Shown here one piece after another: positions 24,193 through 33,969 of a stretch of 40,450 nucleotides of DNA (position 1 is its first letter; each line of letters starts with the position of its first letter). The notes below the pieces were generated by a model. That model worked only from the letters and a program-made list of their open reading frames with translations, made no database searches and was not told the DNA's origin. This DNA is from Paenibacillus kobensis NBRC 15729 (lineage in GTDB: Bacteria; Bacillota; Bacilli; Paenibacillales; Paenibacillaceae), in contig NZ_BILZ01000052.1 of NCBI RefSeq assembly GCF_004000825.1, positions 1 through 40,450 of the forward strand. Direction: 5' to 3'. A program made the position numbers and the translations under genes.

Positions 24193-25869
24193 ATGACGAA
24201 TGTACTTGATCAATTATATGTGAATATCAAAACAGCTATCGCTGATGCTGTCGTTACCGCAGGTATCGCAGCCCGTGAGGAGCTGCCTGAATTCGTGCTT
24301 GAAGTTCCGCGGGACAAGTCCCACGGCGACTTGGCGACGAATGCAGCTATGCAGCTGACGAAGCTGGCGAAGCGCAATCCGCGTCAGATCGCAGAAGCGA
24401 TCATCGCGAATTTGAATGGCGCGTCCGCTTCGATCGAGTCTGCGGAAATTGCGGGACCCGGCTTCATCAACTTCCGGCTTAACAAGAGTTATCTGTATCC
24501 GGTCGTCGGCCAGGTGCTTGATGCGGGTGATAACTATGGACGTACGGGAGATGGCGCGGGCAAAAGCGTTGAGGTTGAGTTCGTCAGCGCGAACCCGACG
24601 GGCAGCTTGCATCTTGGCCATGCCCGAGGCGCAGCGGTAGGTGATGCGCTATGTAACGTACTCGATTTCGCCGGTTATGACGTAACGCGCGAATACTATA
24701 TTAACGATGCCGGCAACCAAGTGGCGAACCTTGCTTACTCCATCGAAGCGCGCTACAAGCAAGCGCTTGGCCAAGATGCTGTTATGCCGGAAGACGGCTA
24801 TCATGGAGCGGACATCGTCGGCTTCGCGCAGGAGCTGGCAGCCCAAGAAGGCGACCGTCTGCTGTCGCTGCCGGATGATGAGCGGTTCACGTTCTTCCGT
24901 CAATTCGGCTTGGAGCGGGAGCTCGATAAAATTAAGCGAGACCTTGGACGGTTCCGCGTAGGCTTCGATTTGTGGTACAGCGAGACGTCGCTCTACGAGC
25001 AAGGTCTTGTCGAGCAAGGTCTTGACGCTCTGCGTGCGACCGGTCATGTCTATGAAGAAGAGGGCGCAACGTGGCTGAACACGATGCAGTTCGGTGACGA
25101 TAAAAACCGCGTACTCGTGAAAAATGACGGCTCGTACACCTATTTGACGCCGGACATCGCTTACCATCGTGTCAAATACGGCCGCGGCTACGACCGTTTG
25201 ATTAACATCTGGGGTGCTGACCATCACGGTTATATCCCGCGTATGAAAGCAGCTATGGAAGCGCTCGGCAACGATCCGGGCAAACTGACCGTTCTGATCG
25301 CACAGATGGTCAGCCTCTTCCAGAACGGCGAGAAAGTGAAAATGTCCAAGCGGACCGGCAAAGCGGTCACGATGGAAGATTTGATGGACGAAGTCGGCGT
25401 CGACGCGATCCGCTACTTCTTCACGATGCGCAGTATGGATTCCCATCTGGATTTCGATATGGATCTGGCGGTTTCGACATCCAACGAGAACCCAGTATTT
25501 TATGTTCAGTATGCGCACGCACGGATTTGCAGTATTTTCCGTCAAGCGGAAGAGCAAGGCGTGACCATGCGTCCGCTCACAGACATCCATTTGTCCAATC
25601 TTGTGACGGAGCAGGAGTACGACTTGCTGCGTAAGCTCGGCGAATTGCCGCAGGAAGTATCGGATGCGGCGGAGCAGTATGCGCCTCACCGATTGATCCG
25701 TTATGTATACGAGCTGGCGTCCCAGTTCCATAGCTATTATAGAGCGGAGCGCGTTATGACCGAAGACGCAGAGCAGACGCAAGCGCGTCTCGCGCTGCTT
25801 GCTGCAACGCGTATCGCGCTCGCCAACGTCCTGCGTCTGGTCGGCGTAACGGCACCGGAGCGGATGTAA
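24193..25869 (+). CDS. argS: Arginyl-tRNA synthetase
   Basis: A 558-residue class I aminoacyl-tRNA synthetase, full length. The N-terminal additional domain spans about 1-110, the HIGH-type motif is SLHLGH (138-143), KMSKR is at 383-387, and the C-terminal anticodon-binding domain contains [12 protein letters not shown] near residue 435. It charges tRNA-Arg with arginine. AAGGAGG lies about 9 nt before ATG 24193. It is co-transcribed with ywiB under the T-box and followed by a very stable terminator. Confidence 0.97.
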   Translation: MTNVLDQLYVNIKTAIADAVVTAGIAAREELPEFVLEVPRDKSHGDLATNAAMQLTKLAKRNPRQIAEAIIANLNGASASIESAEIAGPGFINFRLNKSYLYPVVGQVLDAGDNYGRTGDGAGKSVEVEFVSANPTGSLHLGHARGAAVGDALCNVLDFAGYDVTREYYINDAGNQVANLAYSIEARYKQALGQDAVMPEDGYHGADIVGFAQELAAQEGDRLLSLPDDERFTFFRQFGLERELDKIKRDLGRFRVGFDLWYSETSLYEQGLVEQGLDALRATGHVYEEEGATWLNTMQFGDDKNRVLVKNDGSYTYLTPDIAYHRVKYGRGYDRLINIWGADHHGYIPRMKAAMEALGNDPGKLTVLIAQMVSLFQNGEKVKMSKRTGKAVTMEDLMDEVGVDAIRYFFTMRSMDSHLDFDMDLAVSTSNENPVFYVQYAHARICSIFRQAEEQGVTMRPLTDIHLSNLVTEQEYDLLRKLGELPQEVSDAAEQYAPHRLIRYVYELASQFHSYYRAERVMTEDAEQTQARLALLAATRIALANVLRLVGVTAPERM

Positions 25870-25894
25870 TTCCATCAATCGATCAGGCAAGAAT

Positions 25895-25957
25895 ACAAGG
25901 CCGCGAACCGATCATTTCCTGTAAGAGGAATGCTCGGTTCGCGGCCTTGTCGTATTT
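25895..25957 (+). terminator. Terminator of argS, possibly bidirectional
   Basis: A 17-bp perfect stem (25895-25911 with 25934-25950) contains the GGCCGCGAACCGA core. The loop itself can pair (ATTTCCT with AGGAAT). It lies between the convergent argS and S8 protease genes; the T-run is weak on both sides (TCGTATTTG on plus, ATTCTTG on minus). Confidence 0.8.
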
Positions 25958-25995
25958 GCAAGCAATGGACCCTGCATATTTGACATCACCATAAG

Positions 25996-27129
25996 TTATC
26001 GGTCCGACGCTTGCAGCATCTTCGAAATATCGAGCTCGCCCGTCTGGCGGGGAGAGCGTTTACCGCGAAGCGGCTGCATTGACCTTCTTAAAATGTTTTT
26101 CACATCCGATGGCGTTAGATCGGGGTGTTTGGCCAACAGGAGCGCAACGGCGCCGCTCACATGCGAGGTAGCCATCGATGTGCCGCTCATTTCGTGGTAC
26201 TTCCCTTTCAGCCAAGCGGAAGTAATTTTGTCTCCGGGTGCATAAATGTCGATAAAAACGCCCCGGTTGCTGAACGGTGCGATTCTCCGCAATCTGTTCG
26301 TCGCTCCGACGGATATTGTCTGCGGATACCGTGCCGGATAGTCGATTGACCGCCGCTTGCCGTCGTTGCCTGAAGAAGCAACAATAACGACGCCGGCGTT
26401 AGCAGCGTTCGTTACGGCGCTAAGCAGCGCTTTGCTTCTTGTTTTCATCCCGAAGCTCATGTTAATAATGTGCATCCGGTTTCGCACACACCACTCAATT
26501 GCGAGTATAATATCGGAGACATAGGCGCTGCCGTTGTGATCGAATGCTTTGATTGGATGAATGGAGGAGCGGGGAGCGACGCCGATCATTCCTTGCAGTT
26601 GATTGGCGGCTGCGATGGTGCCTGCGATATGAGTCCCATGTCCGTTGTCGTCATGCGGCAGCAGGCTGCGGTTGAGCAGATTGATGCCCCGCGCCAGCGA
26701 TCCGCGAAGATCGGGGTGGTTGAAATCAACGCCGGTGTCTACGACGCCGATCTTGATTTTGTGTCCCGTTGTCGAGCTCCACGCTTGAGGTGCTTTCACT
26801 TGGGCTACGCCCCAAGGGATGCCTTTGTCAGGTGCCAGCGACCGCTGTGTCGTGGCATGAATTCGGACACGCTTATCGTTCTCTACCCAGACGCGGCCAT
26901 CGAATCGGCGGTGCGGCTGGTCGTCGGGAATCGGACAGGATATCGCCTGTATGAGTCCCATTTGCCTGACCGACTGCAGTGATGAGACGGATGACTTCAT
27001 TTCAGACCATTCATGGACGAATCGGCGAAAGTCTTGGCTGTGTTGGAACCGGATAATTCTCTTTTTATGGCTTGTGTTTTTTTCGGTCATCAAACCCTGC
27101 AGCCAACGGAGAAAAGCGGTGGTGTCCAA
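25996..27129 (-). CDS. S8 family subtilisin-like serine protease
   Basis: The catalytic triad is D131 (VVDTGVDFNHPD), H164 (NGHGTHIAGT) and S318 (SGTSMATSHVSGA), with oxyanion N255 (ASSGND). The start is probably TTG 27129, nine nt after GGGAGGGG, giving 377 residues; an in-frame ATG at 27192 would add about 21 residues but lacks a good ribosome site. No Sec signal peptide or lipobox is present, so it may act inside the cell or leave by another route. Residues about 23-70 could be an inhibitor-I9-like propeptide. It is divergent from rpoE. Confidence 0.92.
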   Translation of the reverse strand: MDTTAFLRWLQGLMTEKNTSHKKRIIRFQHSQDFRRFVHEWSEMKSSVSSLQSVRQMGLIQAISCPIPDDQPHRRFDGRVWVENDKRVRIHATTQRSLAPDKGIPWGVAQVKAPQAWSSTTGHKIKIGVVDTGVDFNHPDLRGSLARGINLLNRSLLPHDDNGHGTHIAGTIAAANQLQGMIGVAPRSSIHPIKAFDHNGSAYVSDIILAIEWCVRNRMHIINMSFGMKTRSKALLSAVTNAANAGVVIVASSGNDGKRRSIDYPARYPQTISVGATNRLRRIAPFSNRGVFIDIYAPGDKITSAWLKGKYHEMSGTSMATSHVSGAVALLLAKHPDLTPSDVKNILRRSMQPLRGKRSPRQTGELDISKMLQASDR

Positions 27130-27210
27130 AATACGGGTCCCCTCCCGACGACGATGCTGAGGTATTGTATGAACGAGCGTAGGGACGCGCATGAGCAAGT
27201 GGCCTTTTTT

Positions 27211-27238
27211 CAGATAATTGGGCTTGAAACCGTGTCAA
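27211..27238 (-). promoter_or_regulatory. Candidate promoter of the S8 protease gene
   Basis: On the minus strand TTGACA (27238-27233), a 16-nt spacer and TATCTG (27216-27211) form a fair promoter that would start near 27204, leaving a leader of about 75 nt to the TTG start. Confidence 0.5.
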
Positions 27239-27249
27239 AAAGCGGAACA

Positions 27250-27366
27250 GGACATAGGATGGTGTAAGGGCCGGCAAGGCTCTTGCCTTCCCGGAAGGCG
27301 GATTGCCAACAATCCTGTCCGGAAGGATACAGTCACAGCGAAGGGATATACCCTTCGCTTTTTGCG
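27250..27366 (+). ncRNA. Candidate structured RNA with terminator upstream of rpoE
   Basis: On the plus strand GGACATAGGAT (from about 27250) can pair with ATCCTGTCC (about 27312-27320), enclosing a GGCAAG/CTTGCC hairpin. Then AGCGAAGGG (27337-27345) pairs with CCCTTCGCT (27351-27359) with a run of T after it: a clean intrinsic terminator. No plus-strand gene precedes it within 1.3 kb. It could be a small RNA or an attenuated rpoE leader. No promoter or known family was recognised, so this stays a candidate. Confidence 0.45.
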
Positions 27367-27489
27367 TGCGGACATGCTTCGAAGCTTGCAATTTTAGGGG
27401 AAATAGGTTTTACTATAGGTTGATACGGTAACACTCGTATGTGAACGGGTATTTTACGATATTGAGGTAGCACGGGAGGATGGGCCAGT

Positions 27490-28059
27490 ATGAGCAGCGA
27501 TTTCGCCGCAAAATGGGACCGCGAACATATTCAAGAAATGCCGATGGTGGATCTGGCATTCGAAGTGCTGAAGTCAGTCAACACGCCGATGTACTATCGG
27601 GACTTGATGATGGAGATTGCTAAGATCCGTGAACTGGATCCAGAGACCATCAATGATGTTATTGCGCAAGTATATACGGAAATTAATATCGATGGACGTT
27701 TCGCGTGCGTCGGCAGCAACAACTGGGGACTGAAGCGTTGGTATCCAGTCGAGCGCAACGAAGATCCGGTTACGAGCTCCAAACGCCCTCGCATCATTAA
27801 TGATGACGACGACGAGGATGAAGATCTGTACGCGGACGAGGAAGAAGAAGCGTACACGCCGGAAGAGGACGATTACGACAACTACGACGAAGACCGCGAG
27901 GGATTCGAAGAAGCTGAAGAAGAGACCGAAGTCGACGAAGATGTTGCGATTGATGACGAAGAGATTGAGGAAGAAGTCGAGGGCGAGGATTCCGCTGGAG
28001 AAGAAGAGGAAGACGACTTCGACGGCGATCTCGACGAGAGCGACGAAGACGATAACTAA
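27490..28059 (+). CDS. rpoE: RNA polymerase delta subunit
   Basis: A 189-residue protein with the two parts typical of delta. A folded HARE-HTH domain covers about 1-100 (PMVDLAFEVLKSVNTPMYYR, INIDGRFACVGSNNWGLKRW), and an extremely acidic Asp/Glu tail runs from about 115 to the end. It helps RNA polymerase recycle and choose promoters in Gram-positive bacteria. GGGAGG lies about 10 nt before ATG 27490. pyrG follows, as in Bacillus. Confidence 0.96.
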   Translation: MSSDFAAKWDREHIQEMPMVDLAFEVLKSVNTPMYYRDLMMEIAKIRELDPETINDVIAQVYTEINIDGRFACVGSNNWGLKRWYPVERNEDPVTSSKRPRIINDDDDEDEDLYADEEEEAYTPEEDDYDNYDEDREGFEEAEEETEVDEDVAIDDEEIEEEVEGEDSAGEEEEDDFDGDLDESDEDDN

Positions 28060-28074
28060 ATCAGCATTCATTCG

Positions 28075-28120
28075 AGCGGCCTTGGCGGGTCCCTTCCGGG
28101 ACGGCGGGGCCGCTTGTAAT
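28075..28120 (+). terminator. Terminator of rpoE
   Basis: AGCGGCC (28075-28081) pairs with GGCCGCT (28108-28114), and an inner GTCCC/GGGAC pair has a TTCC loop. TGTAATT follows, so the T-run is poor. Confidence 0.65.
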
Positions 28121-28191
28121 TGATATTCGTATGCCGGGCGGCATACCTTTCGTTTATGCGGACAAAGGCGAATAATGGCGCGTTCATTCAC

Positions 28192-28232
28192 TTGACAGGC
28201 CCCGTATGCAGCAGGTAAACTATTGCATGGGC
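28192..28232 (+). promoter_or_regulatory. pyrG promoter with a GGGC start
   Basis: TTGACA (28192-28197), an 18-nt spacer and TAAACT (28216-28221) place the transcription start at GGGC (28229-28232). B. subtilis pyrG transcripts also begin GGGC, where RNA polymerase stutters and adds extra G residues when CTP is low. The match in position and sequence suggests the same control. Confidence 0.7.
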
Positions 28233-28308
28233 TTCTGATGCAGGTGGGAACCAGACGTGCGAACGTTCATTTTCCTAGTTCTGCTCATAACTTGTATATT
28301 CGAGAACG

Positions 28309-28343
28309 AAAGTGCCCCGTGGACACGGGTGTCACTTTTTTTA
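28309..28343 (+). terminator. pyrG leader attenuator
   Basis: AAGTG plus CCCCGTG (28310-28321) pairs with CACGGG plus CACTT (28324-28337), with two bulged T, and is followed by seven T. It lies about 80 nt after the GGGC start and 190 nt before pyrG. In the known mechanism a 5' poly-G tail made at low CTP pairs with the pyrimidine-rich 5' arm and prevents termination; here CCCC in that arm is the candidate partner. Confidence 0.8.
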
Positions 28344-28505
28344 TTTTGCCCATTTACCGTTCTCCTGACATAGGACGCCGTCCGATTCCGGACGGCGCAA
28401 CCTTTTTATCATGCAAGGATGTGGATTTAGTCCCCATAATTTGGACGGAAATCCTTGCGGCAATAACCGCTGAATCGCGCAGAAATAGGCAAACCTAAAC
28501 ATTAA

Positions 28506-30137
<1,632 letters not shown>

Positions 30138-30169
30138 TCGCGCCTGCGGTTTCTATTCTATAACCAACA

Positions 30170-30216
30170 GTCCCGTTCATCGCATTCCAACGAATGCAGT
30201 GAACGGGATTTTTTTT
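30170..30216 (+). terminator. Terminator of pyrG
   Basis: TCCCGTTCA (30171-30179) pairs with TGAACGGGA (30200-30208), with an inner GCATTC/GAATGC stem, followed by eight T. A textbook intrinsic terminator. Confidence 0.92.
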
Positions 30217-30245
30217 ACGAATTGTCTTGTTTTGGTGATTAAAGA

Positions 30246-30283
30246 AGAAGGTTTAGCGGGTAGTGTATGTTGTTAGACCTTCT
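30246..30283 (+). other. Stem-loop upstream of spo0F, role unknown
   Basis: AGAAGGTTTA (30246-30255) pairs with TAGACCTTCT (30274-30283), ten pairs with one G-T wobble and an 18-nt loop. It lies between the pyrG terminator and the spo0F promoter. It is not followed by a clean T-run. Confidence 0.35.
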
Positions 30284-30343
30284 CGTTGTTGTTCTTTATC
30301 AATATCTGACAGAACGTGTAATTCCTTTTTTTGAAAAAGCGGC

Positions 30344-30369
30344 AGGAAAATGTGATAACTCATGCGAAT
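30344..30369 (+). promoter_or_regulatory. sigma-H promoter of spo0F
   Basis: AGGAAAAT (30344-30351), a 12-nt spacer and GCGAAT (30364-30369) match the sigma-H consensus (AGGA plus AT-rich bases, then GAAT). Bacillus spo0F is a known sigma-H gene. No perfect 0A box was found nearby. Confidence 0.7.
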
Positions 30370-30446
30370 AGTATAGTTACAATATGACGGAATTTGAAAA
30401 AATCGACTGTAGCCGTGCGGCAGTGTCGTTTATGGGAGGTAGAAGG

Positions 30447-30842
30447 GTGGATAAGAAAGTTCTGATCGTCGACGACCAAAACGGGATTCGAGTGCTGTTA
30501 ATGGAAGTATTCAGCAGTGAGGGGTATGCAACGTTCCAAGCTTCGAATGGTAAACTTGCATTGGAGATCGTACGTAACGAACGGCCGGACTTAGTGCTGC
30601 TCGACATGAAGATTCCAGGAATGGACGGTCTTGAGATACTGCGTCATGTGAAGACGATTGACGCTGATATTAAAGTCATCATGATGACGGCTTATGGAGA
30701 ACTCGATATTATTAAGGAAGCGACCGACCTCGGCGCGCTGATGCATTTTACGAAGCCATTCGACATCGACGAGATGCGGCTTGCGGTCAATAGTGAGTTA
30801 AGAGGCGATCAATCGAATAGCCGTTACGCAATCGGGACCTGA
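30447..30842 (+). CDS. spo0F: Sporulation phosphorelay response regulator Spo0F
   Basis: A 131-residue single receiver domain. The start is GTG 30447, seven nt after GGGAGG. Key residues are the acidic pair D9/D10 ([10 protein letters not shown]), phosphoacceptor D53 ([13 protein letters not shown]), T81 (MTAYGELD) and K103 (FTKPFDIDE); each is one position before its B. subtilis counterpart. It carries phosphate from sensor kinases to Spo0B and on to Spo0A at the start of sporulation. The stop codon lies within the stem of its own terminator. fbaA, which follows spo0F in B. subtilis, is absent here. Confidence 0.96.
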   Translation: MDKKVLIVDDQNGIRVLLMEVFSSEGYATFQASNGKLALEIVRNERPDLVLLDMKIPGMDGLEILRHVKTIDADIKVIMMTAYGELDIIKEATDLGALMHFTKPFDIDEMRLAVNSELRGDQSNSRYAIGT

Positions 30843-30863
30843 TTCTTTCAGGTCCTTTGTTGT
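30835..30863 (+). terminator. Terminator overlapping the end of spo0F
   Basis: GGACCTGA (30835-30842, which includes the TGA stop) pairs with TCAGGTCC (30848-30855) around a TTCTT loop and is followed by TTTGTTGT. Confidence 0.75.
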
Positions 30864-30877
30864 CAAGATAAACCGAT

Positions 30878-30962
30878 TTACCATGTTCGGGCGCATTGTG
30901 CTATAATAATTCAGTATGTCATTCGAAAGTCTCTCCTGCAGCTATTGATTCGTAAGGAGAGA
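30878..30962 (+). promoter_or_regulatory. Promoter and leader hairpin of murAB
   Basis: TTACCA (30878-30883), an 18-nt spacer and TATAAT (30902-30907) form the promoter. In the first part of the transcript TCTCTCCT (30930-30937) pairs with AGGAGAGA (30955-30962), followed by TTTGTGTT. This hairpin just after the start could be an attenuator or a 5' stabiliser. Confidence 0.6.
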
Positions 30963-31050
30963 TTTGTGTTATCTATAGACAATGTGTGAGCACCAGCCGA
31001 AGCGGTTCGTTGTATTGTTCGCTTCTGACGGGGAGGAATCGGTTAAAGGC

Positions 31051-32316
31051 ATGGAGAAGTTGATGATTAGAGGCGGGAATCCGCTTCATGGAGAAGTGCA
31101 AATTAGCGGGGCTAAGAACAGTGCGGTTGCGCTGCTGCCGGCTGCCATCTTGGCGGAGTCGGAAGTAACGCTTGATAATTTGCCGGCGATTAGCGACGTT
31201 GCTGTATATAGCGAAATTTTACGGGATCTTGGTGCGGTTGTGGAACGCAAAGAAGATGCGATTCGAATCGATCCGTCCAATCTCCAGTCGGTAGCGATGC
31301 CTAACGGCAAAGTGAAGCTGCTGCGGGCTTCTTATTATTTGATGGGAGCTCTGCTTGGCCGGTTCGGCGAGGCAGTTATTGGTCTTCCTGGAGGCTGCAA
31401 CTTCGAGCCGCGTCCGATCGATCAGCATATCAAAGGGTTCGAAGCACTCGGAGCAACGGTAACGAACGAGCATGGTGCGATGCGCATCACGGCGAAGGAG
31501 CTTCGCGGAGCGAAGATTTACTTGGACCTCGTCAGCGTTGGAGCGACAATTAATATTATGCTTGCCGCTTCCAGAGCCAAGGGCTCTACGATCATTGAGA
31601 ATGCGGCCAAAGAACCGGAGATCATAGACGTGGCAACGCTGCTTAACTCCATGGGTGCCAAGATCAAAGGAGCCGGTACCGAGACGATCCGAATCGAAGG
31701 CGTCGAGCGGATGCACGGATGCCGGCATTCCATTATTCCGGACCGCATCCAAGCGGGGACGTATATGATAATGGCCGCCGCGACCCGCGGTGACGTCACG
31801 GTAGAAGGTGTCATTCCGAAGCATATGGAGGCGGTTACCGCTAAGCTTCGCGAATTGGGAGCGACGGTGGAGGAACTCGACGATGCGATTCGCATTGTTG
31901 CCTCAGGGGATGCGCCGTATCAGGCGGTCGACGTGAAGGCGCTTGTGTATCCAGGCTTCGCAACGGATTTGCAATCGCCGATGACAAGCTTGCTTACGCA
32001 AGCTAGCGGTGTAAGTGTGCTGTCCGACTATATTTACGGCAACCGGTTCAAGCATGTGCCTGAGCTGGCGATGATGGGCGCGAATATTCGCGTTGAAGGC
32101 CGTTCGGCGATCATCGAAGGCGGACCGCTGAGTGCGGCCAAAGTGCATGCGACTGACCTGCGGGCTGGAGCTGCGCTCGTGATTGCTGGCCTGACGGTAA
32201 CGGACGGCATTACGGAAGTGACCGGCGTGGAATATATCGATCGCGGCTACGATAATCTAGTGGAGAACTTAAGCCGGCTCGGCGCTGATATATGGCGGGA
32301 GACGGTGTCCCAATAA
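31051..32316 (+). CDS. murAB: UDP-N-acetylglucosamine 1-carboxyvinyltransferase, MurAB (MurZ) type
   Basis: A 421-residue enzyme adding enolpyruvate from PEP to UDP-GlcNAc, the first committed step of peptidoglycan precursor synthesis. The start ATG 31051 gives MEKLMIRGG, matching the Bacillus MurAB start; GGGGAGG lies 14 nt upstream, a long spacing. Catalytic features are K22/N23 (SGAKNSA), R92 (LRASYY) and C116 in the [13 protein letters not shown] loop, the fosfomycin target. A position just before rho is conserved in Firmicutes and marks the second MurA paralogue. A terminator follows. Confidence 0.94.
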   Translation: MEKLMIRGGNPLHGEVQISGAKNSAVALLPAAILAESEVTLDNLPAISDVAVYSEILRDLGAVVERKEDAIRIDPSNLQSVAMPNGKVKLLRASYYLMGALLGRFGEAVIGLPGGCNFEPRPIDQHIKGFEALGATVTNEHGAMRITAKELRGAKIYLDLVSVGATINIMLAASRAKGSTIIENAAKEPEIIDVATLLNSMGAKIKGAGTETIRIEGVERMHGCRHSIIPDRIQAGTYMIMAAATRGDVTVEGVIPKHMEAVTAKLRELGATVEELDDAIRIVASGDAPYQAVDVKALVYPGFATDLQSPMTSLLTQASGVSVLSDYIYGNRFKHVPELAMMGANIRVEGRSAIIEGGPLSAAKVHATDLRAGAALVIAGLTVTDGITEVTGVEYIDRGYDNLVENLSRLGADIWRETVSQ

Positions 32317-32348
32317 CGGCTCGAAGCTTGCTGCTTGGCGGAACGGAA

Positions 32349-32389
32349 GCGCTATTTTGCCTCTTAGCGGAATAGCGCACGTCTTTTCC
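32349..32389 (+). terminator. Terminator of murAB
   Basis: GCGCTATT (32349-32356) pairs with AATAGCGC (32371-32378) and is followed by ACGTCTTTTCC. It may be partly leaky, allowing read-through into rho. Confidence 0.6.
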
Positions 32390-32429
32390 GGCAATGCTGG
32401 TAAGCAAAATCTAATAGTGTGGTGAGATT

Positions 32430-33788
32430 ATGACGGATCTTCAGATCGCCGATCTGGAAGAGATGAAGTTGACCGATCTGTACAAGCTGGCTAAGCAGTA
32501 TCAGATACCGTATTATGGTCAATTTAAGAAGAAAGAATTGATTTTTGCCATTTTGCGGGCGCAAGCCGAGAAGAGCGGGTTTTTCTTCATGCAAGGCATT
32601 TTGGATATCCTTCCGGACGGTTTCGGATTTCTGCGTCCGATCAATTATTCCAGCAGCAACGAAGATATTTATATTTCGCAGTCCCAAATTCGTAGATTCG
32701 ATCTTCGCTCTGGCGACCTCGTATCAGGCAAGTGCCGTCCGCCGAAAGAAAACGAACGGTATTACGGTCTGCTGCAAGTCAATGCGGTAAACGGAGAAAA
32801 CCCTGAAACAGCTGCTGAACGCCTTCACTTTCCCGCCCTTACTCCTCTTTTCCCTGAGAAGAAACTGGTCTTGGAAATGGCCCCTAACAAGCTTTCGACC
32901 CGAATTATGGATTTGCTTGCACCGGTTGGACATGGACAACGCGGTTTGATCGTGGCGCCACCGAAGGCCGGCAAGACATTACTGCTTAAGGAAATTGCCA
33001 ACAGCATCTCGAATAACCATCCGGATATCGAGCTGTTCGTGCTGCTCATCGACGAGCGGCCGGAGGAAGTAACGGACATGCAGCGGTCGGTCAAAGGGGA
33101 AGTGGTCGCTTCTACATTCGACGAATTGCCGGAGAATCATATTAAAGTCGCGGAGCTGGTGCTCGAGCGGGCGCTTCGTCTTGTTGAGAGCAAGAAGGAT
33201 GTTGTTATTCTGCTTGACAGCATTACAAGGCTAGCGCGGGCTTACAACCTTGTTATTCCGCCATCCGGACGTACGCTAAGCGGCGGTATCGATCCAGCGG
33301 CATTCCATCGCCCTAAACGGTTTTTCGGTTCCGCCCGCAACGTGGAAGAAGGCGGAAGCCTGACGATTCTGGCGACTGCGCTCATAGAGACGGGTTCGAG
33401 AATGGACGACGTCATTTATGAAGAATTTAAAGGTACGGGCAATATGGAGCTCCATCTGGACCGCCGCTTGGCGGAAAGACGCATATTCCCTGCGCTTGAC
33501 ATTCGTCGCTCCGGCACCCGCCGTGAAGAGATGCTGTTGACCAAGGAAGAGCTTGACAAAATATGGGCGATTCGCAAGAGCATGAACGACTCGATGGAAT
33601 TCGTCGACAGTTTCCTGAAGAAGCTTGCCGATTCGAAGACGAACGAAGAATTCCTTATGTCGCTCGACACATCGTCATTCCCAAGCGCGCCAAGTGGCGG
33701 CAGCTCAGGAACATCAAGCGGTACTGGCGGGGCAAGTGCGGCTGGCCGCAGACCGGCAACGCGTTCGACGGCAACGCCGCGCGAATAG
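32430..33788 (+). CDS. rho: Transcription termination factor Rho
   Basis: A 452-residue hexameric RNA helicase. The N-terminal Rho domain ([25 protein letters not shown]) is followed by the RNA-binding cold-shock-like domain ([15 protein letters not shown]) and the ATPase core with Walker A APPKAGKT (176-183), Walker [17 protein letters not shown] and the RNA-binding loop region [18 protein letters not shown]. The last about 30 residues are a Ser/Gly/Thr/Ala-rich tail ending in [13 protein letters not shown], beyond the usual Rho end. GGTGAG precedes ATG 32430. Confidence 0.97.
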   Translation: MTDLQIADLEEMKLTDLYKLAKQYQIPYYGQFKKKELIFAILRAQAEKSGFFFMQGILDILPDGFGFLRPINYSSSNEDIYISQSQIRRFDLRSGDLVSGKCRPPKENERYYGLLQVNAVNGENPETAAERLHFPALTPLFPEKKLVLEMAPNKLSTRIMDLLAPVGHGQRGLIVAPPKAGKTLLLKEIANSISNNHPDIELFVLLIDERPEEVTDMQRSVKGEVVASTFDELPENHIKVAELVLERALRLVESKKDVVILLDSITRLARAYNLVIPPSGRTLSGGIDPAAFHRPKRFFGSARNVEEGGSLTILATALIETGSRMDDVIYEEFKGTGNMELHLDRRLAERRIFPALDIRRSGTRREEMLLTKEELDKIWAIRKSMNDSMEFVDSFLKKLADSKTNEEFLMSLDTSSFPSAPSGGSSGTSSGTGGASAAGRRPATRSTATPRE

Positions 33789-33815
33789 TTTTGTGAATAA
33801 TGTTTTCTTGGAGCG

Positions 33816-33913
33816 AAAGCTTAGATAATGCTTACGAAGTAGCTTTGTTCCATGCGATTTGCAATACAAATCGCAAAGTCTCAAAGCTTAGATAATGCTT
33901 ACGAAGTAGCTTT
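33816..33913 (+). repeat. 31-bp direct repeat pair flanking a hairpin
   Basis: Two identical 31-bp copies lie at 33816-33846 and 33883-33913. Each starts AAAGCT and ends AGCTTT, so each can fold, with CTT-ACG-AAG in the loop. Between them GCGATTTG (33854-33861) and CAAATCGC (33867-33874) form a perfect 8-bp hairpin. The arrangement looks like a small intergenic repeat element. It may occur elsewhere in the genome, which cannot be tested here. Confidence 0.85.
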
Positions 33914-33958
33914 TGCTCAATAATGCCTAATCAGGCATAGTAATGAGCAAAAGCTTTT
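33908..33958 (+). terminator. Long hairpin before the radical SAM gene
   Basis: AGCTTTTGCTCA (33908-33919) pairs with TGAGCAAAAGCT (33944-33955), with an inner ATGCCT/AGGCAT stem, and is followed by TTTT and at once by the AGGAGG of the next gene. Its left arm overlaps the second 31-bp repeat. It looks like a rho terminator whose read-through is needed for the downstream gene. Confidence 0.75.
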
Positions 33959-33969
33959 AGGAGGACACC

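Noticed and set aside
24649-25890. 413-codon frame antisense to argS
   Set aside because: A shadow of the argS codon pattern without a ribosome site or recognisable domain.
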